Source of the DNA: Gammaproteobacteria bacterium
Lineage (GTDB): Bacteria > Pseudomonadota > Gammaproteobacteria > Pseudomonadales > Azotimanducaceae
Direction: 5' to 3'
Assembly: GCA_026709365.1 (NCBI GenBank)
Contig: JAPOTD010000007.1
Span: forward strand, 79,777 to 143,776
Length of the DNA stretch: 64,000 nucleotides
Shown: positions 18,460 to 25,829 of the stretch, piece by piece
Layout: each line of letters begins with the position of its first letter
Numbering within the stretch: the stretch's first letter is position 1
Made by a program: the position numbers and the translations under genes
The notes under the pieces: generated by a model
Database searches by the model: none
Seen by the model: the letters and a program-made list of their open reading frames with translations, nothing else
Told to the model about the DNA's origin: nothing

Positions 18460-18713
18460 TCACTCCTTCCATCGCTTGCCGCGTCCGCCAGCCAAGACAG
18501 CCTAGCGATTTCCTGGGAGCCGATGAAGGGCTCCGGGCGTGTTCGCTGGGCCTTGCCGTACCAGTAGTCCGCGTTGTCCCGGTCGCCCTCCATCATGTGG
18601 ACGATGGCGTGCGCCCAATGCGCGGCTGGGCTGGACAGGTTCTGAACGATCTTATGGGCTGCCTTCCAATCACCCTGCTCCAGCAGCCGAACCGCGTCCT
18701 TAAGGCTGTTCAT
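18453..18713 (-). CDS. Small conserved-type hypothetical protein
   Basis: This is an 86-residue protein rich in helix-forming residues: LKDAVRLLEQGDWKAAHKIV, then WAHAIVHMMEGDRDNADYWY and a PEPFIGSQEIARLSWLAD tail. The two helical hairpins, with a GDWKAAHKIVQ and a GDRDNADYWY turn, recall a single tetratricopeptide-like repeat pair. It starts at an ATG at 18713 and overlaps the VOC gene by 7 bp. I do not recognise a named family; it probably encodes a soluble helical protein working with the VOC product. Confidence 0.6.
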   Translation of the reverse strand: MNSLKDAVRLLEQGDWKAAHKIVQNLSSPAAHWAHAIVHMMEGDRDNADYWYGKAQRTRPEPFIGSQEIARLSWLADAASDGRSEC

Positions 18714-18802
18714 GGGAGCGAAGTTAGCCAGAAGGGCGTGAGAAACTCAATCAGTCTTGGGAGTGCCAGACCCGCAACCCCCGCGAACTTGGTCACATCA
18801 CG

Positions 18803-19111
18803 CTAGGAGCCTGATGGGGCGCGAATCACTCCGTCTCGCTCAGTTGGAAAGACCTCTTGCTCGTAGTCCTCCCTTGAGAGTGTGCAATCGACAAGCCTAC
18901 GGAAGCTTGAAATTGGAAGCTTGCACTGTCTAGCCATCAACCCCAATAGACTGATATCAATGTCCCTGCTGGAGCCGTGAGAGATTTTTGTACTTGCCGT
19001 GGTTTTTGCGCCGCCCAAAGTTCGGTAAGTGTAGTAGATGTGGTCGCGCCCCTTGTCTTCGTCAAACCCCTTGCCCTTGAGCCCCTTGGCGATATCTCGC
19101 TTCTTCATCAA
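18803..19111 (-). CDS. Small HicA-like protein in a lower-GC three-gene unit
   Basis: The 102-residue protein reads KKRDIAKGLKGKGFDEDKGRDHIYYTY at its start, resembling the dsRBD-like fold opening of HicA/YcfA toxins, in which a GxxHxxY stretch contains the catalytic histidine. A full HicA match is not evident, and the C-terminal half (ISSFRRLVDCTLSREDYEQEVF) is unfamiliar. Base composition is clearly less GC-rich than the flanking genes. It overlaps the upstream gene by 4 bp. No HicB-like partner is recognisable, so a toxin role is only a guess. Confidence 0.5.
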   Translation of the reverse strand: MMKKRDIAKGLKGKGFDEDKGRDHIYYTYRTLGGAKTTASTKISHGSSRDIDISLLGLMARQCKLPISSFRRLVDCTLSREDYEQEVFPTERDGVIRAPSGS

Positions 19112-19554
19112 GTGCTAACGGCCTGCAATAGGTCGCTCCGAAGGCGAGCCGCCTCCGTTGTCATCAGTTCATCCGACTCCACGTAGGTCCGCCACAGGTA
19201 GCAGAGGTAGTCATCAATGTCGCTTCTTATGTCGTGCTCGTTTTCGGCGTGGGTCTCAATGCCAAATGGTCCTTCGATGCACCAGACTTCAGCGTCACCC
19301 TCTTCCAGACGGAATTGGAACGTCTGTAGCTCATTGAAAGCCCGCCTCTCAGGGCCTTGTCCAAAGGATCTGATCTGCACTTGCCCGCAGTACTTGGACG
19401 CGTACCTTGTATCTCGTAGTGGCACCGACTGCGTAATGAGCTGATGAGCGGGGACGGCGGAACTTGTGCGGTCGCCCCCGCCGACATGGCAGGTGGGCGC
19501 CCCGAACCTGACGGGCGAGAGAGTTTGGATTTCCCGCTGGGCGGTCCGTGCCAC
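19108..19554 (-). CDS. Hypothetical protein, lower GC
   Basis: This 148-residue protein is unknown to me. Its C-terminal half is acidic and hydrophobic in alternation (QTFQFRLEEGDAEVWCIEGP, then IRSDIDDYLCYLWRTYVESD) and could be a small alpha/beta fold. The preferred start is the GTG at 19554, one base after the TGA of the upstream gene, because the ATG at 19590 would overlap that gene by 35 bp. It is the middle gene of a tight three-gene unit with 19556-19813 and 18803-19111, which looks like an acquired cassette. Confidence 0.5.
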   Translation of the reverse strand: MARTAQREIQTLSPVRFGAPTCHVGGGDRTSSAVPAHQLITQSVPLRDTRYASKYCGQVQIRSFGQGPERRAFNELQTFQFRLEEGDAEVWCIEGPFGIETHAENEHDIRSDIDDYLCYLWRTYVESDELMTTEAARLRSDLLQAVST

Positions 19555-19555
19555 T

Positions 19556-19813
19556 TCAAACCCCTGCAAGCTTGCTTTGCGGCCCCGCAACCACGACCAG
19601 ATTGTTGTTGCTGGTCATGGAATAGACCGGATCGCCGCTTTCGTCCTGCAGGCCCGTGAGCCTATGCACCTTTTGCACATTCAACGTGGCGAGCAGTCTG
19701 GAACCGTCCGCCAATCGTATTTCCGTGCCCTTCACGGTCACTCCTTCAATGGGAACCAGCTCAGCGTCATGTTGCTTGCCGTCCGGGCCAAGAATCTTCG
19801 TTTTTGATGACAT
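19556..19813 (-). CDS. Small hypothetical protein, first gene of a three-gene unit
   Basis: The 85-residue protein begins MSSKTKILGPDGKQHDAELV and continues with short strands such as EIRLADGSRLLATLNVQKVHRL and VYSMTSNNNLVVVAG, so it is probably a small beta-rich protein. I recognise no family. It starts the unit that runs down to 18803. Upstream lie about 190 bp of non-coding DNA before tRNA-Met, in which I see nothing else definite. Confidence 0.5.
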   Translation of the reverse strand: MSSKTKILGPDGKQHDAELVPIEGVTVKGTEIRLADGSRLLATLNVQKVHRLTGLQDESGDPVYSMTSNNNLVVVAGPQSKLAGV

Positions 19814-20002
19814 CCCGCCAACCTACCCTACATAGTGTCGTCCAAGAACCCGTTCACCTACCGATGTCAAGTTTGACCACTTTGAGGTTGCCAGTCCACC
19901 TCTTCCCGGAAAGCACCATCCGGCGTATCCCCTCAACCAGGACGTGGGCCGGACCGCTGAGCAGTGGGCGGAACTGGTTGTCATGGAAGTCATTGATGTG
20001 GC

Positions 20003-20079
20003 TGGTAGCTAGGGGGAGACTCGAACTCCCGACCTCAGGATTATGAATCCTGCGCTCTAACCAGCTGAGCTACCTAGCC
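20003..20079 (-). tRNA. tRNA-Met (CAU)
   Basis: The complement folds into a standard 77-nt cloverleaf. The acceptor GGCTAGG pairs with CCTAGCT (one G-U), the D-arm is GCTCAGCTGGTTAGAGC, the anticodon loop is TTCATAA with anticodon CAT, the T-arm is GTCGGGAGTTCGAGTCTCC, and CCA is encoded. The paired first base pair argues for the elongator rather than the initiator form. A tRNA-Ile with lysidine-modified CAU is formally possible. Confidence 0.92.
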
Positions 20080-20138
20080 ACTTGCCGCCCGGCGGCGACA
20101 GGCGGGCAATTTTCCGGGCACTGGGGAAAGCTGTCAAT

Positions 20139-20229
20139 GCGCACCCGCTTTGCGGCTGCGTTGGAGTTTCGCTGGCGCGAAACTCCGCAGCTATTGCGTG
20201 AGTCAGGTTCCGATATATTTCTGAGCTCG
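20139..20229 (-). repeat. Dispersed two-hairpin repeat
   Basis: Read on the minus strand, the copy has the ATATCGGAACCTGA box, hairpin 1 GGAGTTTCGCGCCAGCGAAA followed by CTCC, and hairpin 2 built from GCAGCCGCAAAGCGGGTGCGC. It occupies most of the gap between tRNA-Met and the next gene. The second stem differs in sequence from the copies near 3.0 kb while keeping the hairpin shape. Confidence 0.8.
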
Positions 20230-20321
20230 CACATGTTGTGGGCCGATTCGGTTGCTGGTGGGTTGCGGGACCATGCCTATAATCCTTGAGTGTCCGGCAG
20301 CAGCACCCCGGAGCCCAACGC

Positions 20322-20723
20322 ATGCATCCAAGCGAAGCTGAATTTGCGAACGAAGCCTTCTACATGGCCTTCAGCCGGCTGGACGTGGCGGCGATGGAGG
20401 CGCTTTGGTCGGCGCGGCATGAGGCCGTTTGCCTGCATCCGGGCTGGCCTGCGCTGATCGGGCGCGAGGCCATCATCGACAGTTGGCGCTCCATCTTTGC
20501 CAATCCCGACCAGCCGCCGGTGACCTTTCATAGCGCCAGCTCCCGCAGCATGGGGCCTGGCATCGTGGCGGTTGTCTGCTACGAGGTGGTGGCCGGCAGC
20601 ACCATGGTGGCCACCAATCTGTTTGTTGAAGAGGACGGCCAGCCCAGGCTGGTGCTGCATCAATCCGGCATTTGCGCCCGTCCACCGTTGGCTTCGGTGG
20701 AGGACTCGCTGGACGTCAACTAA
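20322..20723 (+). CDS. SnoaL/NTF2-like domain protein
   Basis: The 133-residue protein has the NTF2-like (SnoaL_3/DUF4440) pattern of a cone-shaped alpha+beta barrel. Its helical start ANEAFYMAFSRLDVAAMEALW is followed by VCLHPGWPALIGREAIIDSWRSIF and strands ending QPRLVLHQSGICAR. Proteins of this type are often small isomerases, or association domains of unknown substrate. The ATG at 20322 is preferred over the upstream TTG at 20286 because family similarity begins there. It is a single gene, facing ychF across 160 bp of repeat DNA. Confidence 0.8.
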   Translation: MHPSEAEFANEAFYMAFSRLDVAAMEALWSARHEAVCLHPGWPALIGREAIIDSWRSIFANPDQPPVTFHSASSRSMGPGIVAVVCYEVVAGSTMVATNLFVEEDGQPRLVLHQSGICARPPLASVEDSLDVN

Positions 20724-20768
20724 GAGCCGCCGGTCAACTTCCTTCGAGATTGACGGCGCTTCGCGTGG

Positions 20769-20797
20769 TTCGAGGGCGGGACGCCCTCGCTCCGGGG
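20769..20797 (+). repeat. GAGGGCGGGACGCCCTC palindromic repeat unit
   Basis: The palindrome GAGGGCGGGACGCCCTC followed by GCTCCGG is the reverse complement of the internal hairpin of the 179-bp MITE-like element at 22010 and 24970. Related sequences lie near 45.9 kb and 57.6 kb. It sits in the convergent gap between the SnoaL-like gene and ychF, where it could act as a two-way terminator or be a fragment of an older element. Confidence 0.65.
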
Positions 20798-20882
20798 ACT
20801 CCGCCTCTGTCCGGGGTTTCGCTCGGGACCAGCGCATTCCAGTGGCCCAATCGAGGGCCACTCCGGGAGCGGGGCGCAGGCC

Positions 20883-21974
20883 TCACACGTTGAAGCGGAA
20901 GTGCATCAGGTCGCCATCCGCCACCACGTAGTCCTTGCCCTCCAGGCGCCACTTGCCCGCATCCTTGGCGCCCTGCTCGCCGCCGCAGGCGATGAAGTCC
21001 TCGTAGCCGACCACCTCGGCGCGGATGAAGCCCTTCTCGAAGTCCGTGTGAATCACGCTGGCGGCTTGGGGTGCCCGGGTGCCGACGGCAATGGTCCAGG
21101 CCCGGGCCTCCTTCGGCCCCGCCGTGAAGTAGTGGTGCAGGCCGAGCAGGCTGTAGCCCGCCCGAATCAAGCGGTTTAGGCCGGGCTCCTCGATGCCGAG
21201 GGCATCCATGAACTCCTCGCGTTCAGCCTCTTCGAGTTCGGCGATCTCCGCTTCGATCCGATTGCAGATCGGCACCACCGGAGCGCCCTCTTCGGCGGCG
21301 ACGGCGGCCACTTCGTCGAGCAGGGCATTGCCATTGAAGCCGTCCTCGGCGACGTTGGCGACATACAGCACCGGCTTGGCCGTCAACAGGTGCAGTTCGC
21401 GCAGCCGGGCTCGGGCGTTGCCGTCCAAGGCCAAGGAGCGCACCGGGGCGCCGGCCTCCAAGCCGTCGCGCACTTGGTCGAGCAGCGCCATGAGCGCGGC
21501 GGCTTCCTTGTCCCCGGAACCCGCCATGCGCCGGACGCGGTCGGTGGCCCGCGCCACGGTCTCCAGGTCGGCCAAGGCGAGCTCGGTGTTGATGATCTCG
21601 ATGTCGTCGGCGGGGGACACTTGGCCCGCCACATGCACGATGTTGCCGTCCTCAAAGCAGCGCACGACGTGGGCGATGGCGTGGGTCTCGCGAATGTGGG
21701 CCAGAAACTGGTTGCCGAGCCCTTCGCCTTGGGCAGCGCCGGCGACTAAGCCCGCGATATCGACGAATTCCATGGCGGTGGGCACCACCTTGGCGGGCTT
21801 GACGATGGCGGCAATGCGCTCCAGGCGCGGGTCGGGCACCGGCACGACGCCAGTGTTGGGATCGATGGTGCAGAAGGGGAAGTTTTCCGCGTCGATGCCG
21901 GCCTGAGTGAGGGCGTTGAACAAGGTGGACTTGCCCACGTTAGGCAGGCCGACGATGCCGCAGTTGAATCCCAT
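20883..21974 (-). CDS. ychF: Ribosome-binding ATPase YchF
   Basis: YchF is an Obg-family P-loop protein that prefers ATP over GTP and binds ribosomes, with roles in stress control. The 363-residue protein shows the P-loop [10 protein letters not shown] (9-18), switch [31 protein letters not shown], and NVAE in place of the usual NKxD, which is the specificity change typical of YchF. The C-terminal TGS domain ends [14 protein letters not shown]. It is downstream of pth in the conserved prs-rplY-pth-ychF order, here separated from pth by repeat elements. Confidence 0.97.
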   Translation of the reverse strand: MGFNCGIVGLPNVGKSTLFNALTQAGIDAENFPFCTIDPNTGVVPVPDPRLERIAAIVKPAKVVPTAMEFVDIAGLVAGAAQGEGLGNQFLAHIRETHAIAHVVRCFEDGNIVHVAGQVSPADDIEIINTELALADLETVARATDRVRRMAGSGDKEAAALMALLDQVRDGLEAGAPVRSLALDGNARARLRELHLLTAKPVLYVANVAEDGFNGNALLDEVAAVAAEEGAPVVPICNRIEAEIAELEEAEREEFMDALGIEEPGLNRLIRAGYSLLGLHHYFTAGPKEARAWTIAVGTRAPQAASVIHTDFEKGFIRAEVVGYEDFIACGGEQGAKDAGKWRLEGKDYVVADGDLMHFRFNV

Positions 21975-22009
21975 CAGCTTGCCAGCATGCCTTGATCAGT
22001 GCCCAATTG

Positions 22010-22188
22010 GGTAGTGGCTCAGTTTGACTTTGTCTGGGCTCGGGCGGCTGGCGCTCCGACGAGCGTCACTGCCAGGGCAGCATGCCCCCGCTCCGGGGCG
22101 AGACGCCCACTTCAGGTGAGATCCCCGGAGCGAGGGCGTCTCGCCCTCGACCGAATCACGACGACGTGAGTCAAACTGGGCCACGACT
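22010..22188. mobile_element. MITE-like element, copy A (179 bp)
   Basis: The element has imperfect terminal inverted repeats beginning GTAGTGGCTCAGTTTGA and ending with the inverse of a nearly identical sequence. It is flanked by an 8-bp duplication with one mismatch: CCCAATTG at 22002-22009 and CCCAAGTG at 22189-22196. It carries no gene and contains internal hairpins built on GGGCG/CGCCC. It shares about 90% identity (about 18 differences by eye) with copy B at 24970, which has the same length. It is inserted between ychF and pth. Confidence 0.85.
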
Positions 22189-22260
22189 CCCAAGTGGACA
22201 GAGTGGACAGGAGAGGCGCTTTTTTGCAGAACGCCCAGCTGCGCCAGCAACTGTGCGACC

Positions 22261-22350
22261 TGCGCGAACCATTGGTTCGCGTTGCAGTTTCGCTGGCGCA
22301 AAACTCCGCTGCCGTTGCGCGGTTCAGGTTCCGAAATGTTTCTGAGCTCG
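22261..22350 (-). repeat. Dispersed two-hairpin repeat
   Basis: On the minus strand this copy reads CATTTCGGAACCTGA, then hairpin 1 GGAGTTTTGCGCCAGCGAAA, then hairpin 2 GCGAACCAATGGTTCGC. It ends 10 bp from the pth stop codon and so could terminate the prs-rplY-pth transcript. With copy A of the MITE it fills the 387-bp gap between ychF and pth. Confidence 0.8.
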
Positions 22351-22360
22351 CGCACTGTGA

Positions 22361-22960
22361 TCACGTCGGCGAAGGCGGCGCGCTGCCGTGCAGCCGATTC
22401 ATCACCGCTTGCAGCTTGCCTTCGGCCAAGGCAACCAACAGCTCGTCGTCCAGTTCAAACGCCGCCGCCGCCCGTGCGCGCTCCTCCGCCGGCATGCTGG
22501 TTGCAGTGAGGTAGCGCACCATCTGCGCCTTGTCGCCGGGGTGGCCGACGCCGATGCGCAGCCGATGGAAGTCCCGCGACCCCAGATGCTCAATGAGGCT
22601 CTTGACGCCGTTGTGTCCATTCGCCCCACCGCCGGTCTTGAGGCGCGCGATCCCGGGCTCGAAGGCCACTTCGTCGTAGGCCACCAGCATCTCCTCCGGC
22701 GCCACTCGATAGTAGCGGGCGTAGGGCGCCACGACTTCGCCGCTTTGGTTCATGTAGGAGCCGGGCAGCAGCAAGCGCACGTCGGCAACGCCGATAAGGC
22801 CCCGCCCGGCCTCGCCCTTGACCCTGTTGGCCGCCGCAAAGCCGATGCCAAAGCGGCTGGCCAGATAGCGAACGAAGTTGACGCCGATGTTGTGGCGCGT
22901 GGCCGCATACGCTGGGCCGGGATTGCCCAAACCGACGATGAGCCGCAGGCTAGTCCCCAG
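22361..22960 (-). CDS. pth: Peptidyl-tRNA hydrolase, non-canonical start
   Basis: Pth frees tRNA from peptidyl-tRNAs dropped by the ribosome. The family core is complete: LRLIVGLGNPGPAYAATRHN with the catalytic His, LLLPGSYMNQSGEVV, AYDEVAFEPG and GGGANGHNGVKSLIEHLG. No ATG, GTG or TTG exists between the start of homology and the upstream coding region, so translation must begin at a CTG, either 22960 (used here, giving xGTSLRLIVG) or 22948, just after a GGGGA. The frame overlaps the rplY stop by 11 bp if 22960 is used. Otherwise a normal, full-length protein of about 199 residues. Confidence 0.9.
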   Translation of the reverse strand: MGTSLRLIVGLGNPGPAYAATRHNIGVNFVRYLASRFGIGFAAANRVKGEAGRGLIGVADVRLLLPGSYMNQSGEVVAPYARYYRVAPEEMLVAYDEVAFEPGIARLKTGGGANGHNGVKSLIEHLGSRDFHRLRIGVGHPGDKAQMVRYLTATSMPAEERARAAAAFELDDELLVALAEGKLQAVMNRLHGSAPPSPT

Positions 22961-23597
22961 CGGACGGTTCCGGTTCGGCTGGCGCCTCCTCTTCTTCGGC
23001 CTGTGCCGCGCCGCCTCTCGGTGCCTGCACGCTGACCACGGGGATGTCGTGGTCTTCGCCGTAGCCAAGGGCCACCAGAGCCACCCCCTCCGGCAGGTCG
23101 AGGTCGCTGAGGTGAAGGGCATGGCCCATCTCCAACGCCGCCAGATCCACCTCCAGGAACTCCGGCAGATCCTTGGGCAGGCAGCTGACTTCCACGTCCA
23201 CCAAGTTGTGGGCGATGCTGCCGCCGCCGGTGCGCACGCCGACGCACTTGTCCTCATTGACGAAGTGCAGGGGCACATTGGTTTGAATGGGCCGGTCGGC
23301 GTCAACTCGAAGGAAGTCCACGTGCAGCACTTTGTCGTTCACGGGATGCAGCTGCAGGTCGCGCACCAACGCTTGCTGCTCGGTGCCGTCCACCCGCACC
23401 TTGACGATCTGGGAAAGGAAGGCCTCCTGCTGCATGGCCTTGGTGAGTTCGTTGGCGCTCAATGTGACCGGCTGGGGTGCGTCTTCACCGCCGTAGATGA
23501 TGCCCGGCAGCTTCTCGCCCGGCTGCCGCAGGCGGCGGCTGGCGCCGGTGCCGAGTTCGGTCCGAAGGCTGGCGTTGAGTTCAATGGTCTGCGGCAT
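22950..23597 (-). CDS. rplY: Ribosomal protein bL25 (long CTC form)
   Basis: bL25 binds 5S rRNA in the large subunit; the 215-residue form has the extra C-terminal TL5/CTC domain. It begins MPQTIELNASLRTELGTGASRRLRQPGEKLPGI-type sequence with the LPGIIYGG loop, followed by VLHVDFLRVDA and the second-domain stretch CLPKDLPEFLEVDLA. The tail is acidic (AEEEEAPAEPEPSAGD), common in this family. It sits between prs and pth in the standard order and was probably co-transcribed with them. Confidence 0.96.
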   Translation of the reverse strand: MPQTIELNASLRTELGTGASRRLRQPGEKLPGIIYGGEDAPQPVTLSANELTKAMQQEAFLSQIVKVRVDGTEQQALVRDLQLHPVNDKVLHVDFLRVDADRPIQTNVPLHFVNEDKCVGVRTGGGSIAHNLVDVEVSCLPKDLPEFLEVDLAALEMGHALHLSDLDLPEGVALVALGYGEDHDIPVVSVQAPRGGAAQAEEEEAPAEPEPSAGD

Positions 23598-23669
23598 GGT
23601 GGGGCTCCAATGGGGTCTGTTCAGTTCCGGAAAATGGTTTGCATGGCTTGACTTGGGGCATTGCGCCGA

Positions 23670-24614
23670 TCAGCGGAACATGGCGCTCAAGGATTCCTCG
23701 TGGCTGACCCGCCGGATCGCTTCCGCCAGCAGGCGGTCTAGGCTTAGCTGACGAATCTTCGAACAGGCCGCTGCGGCATCGCACAGGGGAATGGTGTCGG
23801 TCACCACCATCTCGTCGATCGCTGATTTGGCGATGCGCTTGACGGCGGGGCCGGAAAGCACCGGATGGGTGATGTAGGCCACCACGCTGATGGCGCCCTC
23901 ATCCTTGAGCGCGGCGGCCGCGGTGCACAGGGTGCCGGCCGTGTCCACGATGTCGTCCACGAGAATGCAGGTCCGGCCGCTGACGTCGCCAATGACGTTC
24001 ATCACCCGGCTTTCATTGGCTTGCGGGCGGCGCTTGTCGATGATGGCAAGATCGAGATCATTGAGTTGCTTGGCAATGGCCCGCGCCCGCACCACGCCGC
24101 CGACGTCCGGCGACACGACCACCGGATCCTTGTAGCCGCGGGTGGCGATGTGATCGACGAGCACCGGGGAGCCGTACACGTTGTCCACCGGCATTTCAAA
24201 GTAGCCTTGAATTTGGTCGGCATGCAGATCCACTGTGAGCAGCCGGTTGACGCCCACGCTGTCGAGCATGTTGGCCACCACCTTGGCGCTGATCGGCACC
24301 CGTGCCGAACGGGGGCGACGATCTTGGCGGGCATACCCGTAGTAGGGCACCACCGCAGTGACCCGATGGGCGGAAGCGCGGCGGATGGCGTCCGCCATGA
24401 TGACCAGCTCCATGAGGTTGTCATTGGTGGGCGCACAGGTTGACTGGAGGACGAAGGCGTCGCAACCACGCACGTTTTCGTGGATCTCCACGTTGACCTC
24501 GCCGTCGCTGAAGCGGCTCACCTTGGCGCGCCCCAAGTCGATGCGCAGTTCCGCAACCACCCGCTCCGCCAAGGCGGGGTTGGAACTGCCCGAGAAAATC
24601 ATCATTTGGGCCAC
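23670..24614 (-). CDS. prs: Ribose-phosphate pyrophosphokinase
   Basis: Prs makes PRPP from ribose-5-phosphate and ATP for nucleotide, histidine, tryptophan and NAD synthesis. The 314-residue protein contains [23 protein letters not shown], the flexible-loop region [31 protein letters not shown] with the metal-binding His, and the PRPP-binding [14 protein letters not shown]. Length and motifs are typical of class I enzymes. It leads the prs-rplY-pth unit. In related bacteria ispE lies just upstream; here the place is taken by tRNA-Gln and a mobile element. Confidence 0.97.
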   Translation of the reverse strand: MAQMMIFSGSSNPALAERVVAELRIDLGRAKVSRFSDGEVNVEIHENVRGCDAFVLQSTCAPTNDNLMELVIMADAIRRASAHRVTAVVPYYGYARQDRRPRSARVPISAKVVANMLDSVGVNRLLTVDLHADQIQGYFEMPVDNVYGSPVLVDHIATRGYKDPVVVSPDVGGVVRARAIAKQLNDLDLAIIDKRRPQANESRVMNVIGDVSGRTCILVDDIVDTAGTLCTAAAALKDEGAISVVAYITHPVLSGPAVKRIAKSAIDEMVVTDTIPLCDAAAACSKIRQLSLDRLLAEAIRRVSHEESLSAMFR

Positions 24615-24637
24615 GATGTCATCCTAGTTGGAGTTGC

Positions 24638-24662
24638 GCCAAATGGCTGGGGTGGCAGGATT
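24638..24662 (-). repeat. Direct repeat of the tRNA-Gln 3' end (att-like or tRNA remnant)
   Basis: Twenty-five bases here are identical to 24805-24829, which include the 3' end of tRNA-Gln with its CCA. The copies are 167 bp apart. A repeat of a tRNA 3' end is what a phage or island integration leaves behind, or what remains of a lost tandem tRNA gene. No integrase is seen between or near them. Confidence 0.7.
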
Positions 24663-24697
24663 GCGGACGCGCATCACGCGCCCGTCCCTTCGGGATC

Positions 24698-24741
24698 GTC
24701 GGCGCCTTGCGCCGACGGCCAAACCCGCCTTCGTCGGGTTT
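24698..24741. terminator. Two adjacent stable hairpins downstream of tRNA-Gln
   Basis: GTCGGCGC and GCGCCGAC pair with a 3-base loop (24698-24716), and AAACCCG pairs with CGGGTTT around a 7-base loop (24721-24741). They lie in the 197-bp gap between tRNA-Gln and prs, on the tRNA's downstream side, and could end its transcript. No long U tract follows. Confidence 0.4.
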
Positions 24742-24810
24742 GTCGAACCCGGTTCGAACCCTGCCCGCTCCGATTCGCCGCACTGCAAAAGCCCCTAATG
24801 TCATGCCAAA

Positions 24811-24885
24811 TGGCTGGGGTGGCAGGATTCGAACCTGCGCATGCCGGGATCAAAACCCGGTGCCTTACCGCTTGGCGACACCCCA
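24811..24885 (-). tRNA. tRNA-Gln (UUG)
   Basis: The complement gives a 75-nt cloverleaf. The acceptor TGGGGTG pairs with CACCCCA, the D-arm is CGCCAAGCGGTAAGGC-like, the anticodon stem GGG/CCC surrounds TTTTGAT with anticodon TTG, the T-arm is GCAGGTTCGAATCCTGC, and G73 is followed by an encoded CCA. Location upstream of prs is common in gammaproteobacteria. Confidence 0.93.
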
Positions 24886-24969
24886 GAAGAAAGCTGAAAT
24901 CCCCGGCACCCGTAGCGGGGGCGCTATTTTCCGTTTGAGCACTGTGGCTGTCAAATTAAAGTCCTGCGC

Positions 24970-25148
24970 GGTAGTGGCTCAGTTTGACTTTGGCTGGGCT
25001 TGAGCGGCTGGCGCTTTGACGGGCGTCACTGCGAGGGCAAGATGCCCTCGCTCCGGGGCGAGGTGCCCGCTTCAGGTGAGACCCCCGGAGCGAGGGCGTC
25101 CCGCCCTCGACCGAATCACAACGACGTGACTCAAACTGGGCCACTACT
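24970..25148. mobile_element. MITE-like element, copy B (179 bp)
   Basis: This copy has the same length and ends as copy A: GTAGTGGCTCAGTTTGA at the left and TCAAACTGGGCCACTAC at the right, forming 17-bp inverted repeats with one mismatch. A perfect 8-bp duplication TCCTGCGC flanks it (24962-24969 and 25149-25156). Internal hairpins include GCGAGGGC/GCCCTCGC and GAGGGCG/CGCCCTC. It lies between tRNA-Gln and lolB, where related genomes usually carry ispE, and fills most of that 317-bp gap. Confidence 0.88.
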
Positions 25149-25201
25149 TCCTGCGCTCCAGCGGCGCTCACTTTGGCCAACGGGATGGCGGGAATTTGGG
25201 G

Positions 25202-25762
25202 TCAGGCTCCACGCTCCCAAACGGCCACCCGCACCCGATAGCCGGGCCTTTGCGCGGTGATGCGGCCCGGCGGGGCGTCGGCCGGCGCCTTCTTGGCGCG
25301 CTCGAAGCGCACCTGCCAGCCAAGTTGCTGGAACTCCTTGAGGCTGCCTTCCCGGTTGCGGATCGCATCTGCCATTGGGGCTTGCGGGGAGGGCCTGCCC
25401 TGCAGCCAGTCGATCAGCAGTCCCAGCGGCAGGCTCCAGCCGAGTTCGGCCAGCATCAGTGCCTCAAGGCTGCCGAAGGTTCGCACGCCGCCATCCGCGT
25501 TGATGACTTCGAGCTGCTGCGGCGTTCCGCGCAGGCGCGTTTGGCCCTGCCCCAACGGTCCCCAAAGGTCGATCTCGAAGCTTTCGCCGGACTGCCGCCA
25601 GACGAAGCGGGCCGACCAGGAATCCCCGCCCTCAACCACGCCGATCTTGCCCCTGACGAAGAAACCCGCTTCCGCGGGTGCCCGAGGAGCGGAGACGCAA
25701 CCCGACAGCAACCAAAAGGCAGCGAAAATCGCGGTTGGAAACAAGAGATTCGGCGGGAACAC
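25202..25762 (-). CDS. lolB: Outer-membrane lipoprotein LolB
   Basis: LolB accepts lipoproteins from the periplasmic carrier LolA and inserts them in the outer membrane. The 186-residue protein has a lipoprotein signal peptide with lipobox LLSGC (Cys22), then FFVRGKIGVVEGGDSWSARFVW and IDLWGPLGQGQTRL, matching the LolB beta-barrel start, and a later LGLLIDWLQGRPSP. It is divergent from hemA with overlapping promoter space, the classical hemA/lolB arrangement. Sequence similarity in this family is always modest, but position and lipobox support the call. Confidence 0.85.
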   Translation of the reverse strand: MFPPNLLFPTAIFAAFWLLSGCVSAPRAPAEAGFFVRGKIGVVEGGDSWSARFVWRQSGESFEIDLWGPLGQGQTRLRGTPQQLEVINADGGVRTFGSLEALMLAELGWSLPLGLLIDWLQGRPSPQAPMADAIRNREGSLKEFQQLGWQVRFERAKKAPADAPPGRITAQRPGYRVRVAVWERGA

Positions 25763-25778
25763 TGCTAGGTGACTCTGC

Positions 25779-25787
25779 TGCTACAAT
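25779..25787 (+). promoter_or_regulatory. Extended -10 promoter of hemA
   Basis: TGCTACAAT is an extended -10 element (TG at 25779-25780, TACAAT at 25782-25787). The -35 region is weak. Transcription would start near 25794, leaving about 36 nt before the hemA ATG, with GGAGGCG in the leader as ribosome binding site. Confidence 0.5.
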
Positions 25788-25829
25788 AGCCTCGTTTCGA
25801 CTCTTGCTTTGGAGGCGACCCCACCCACC

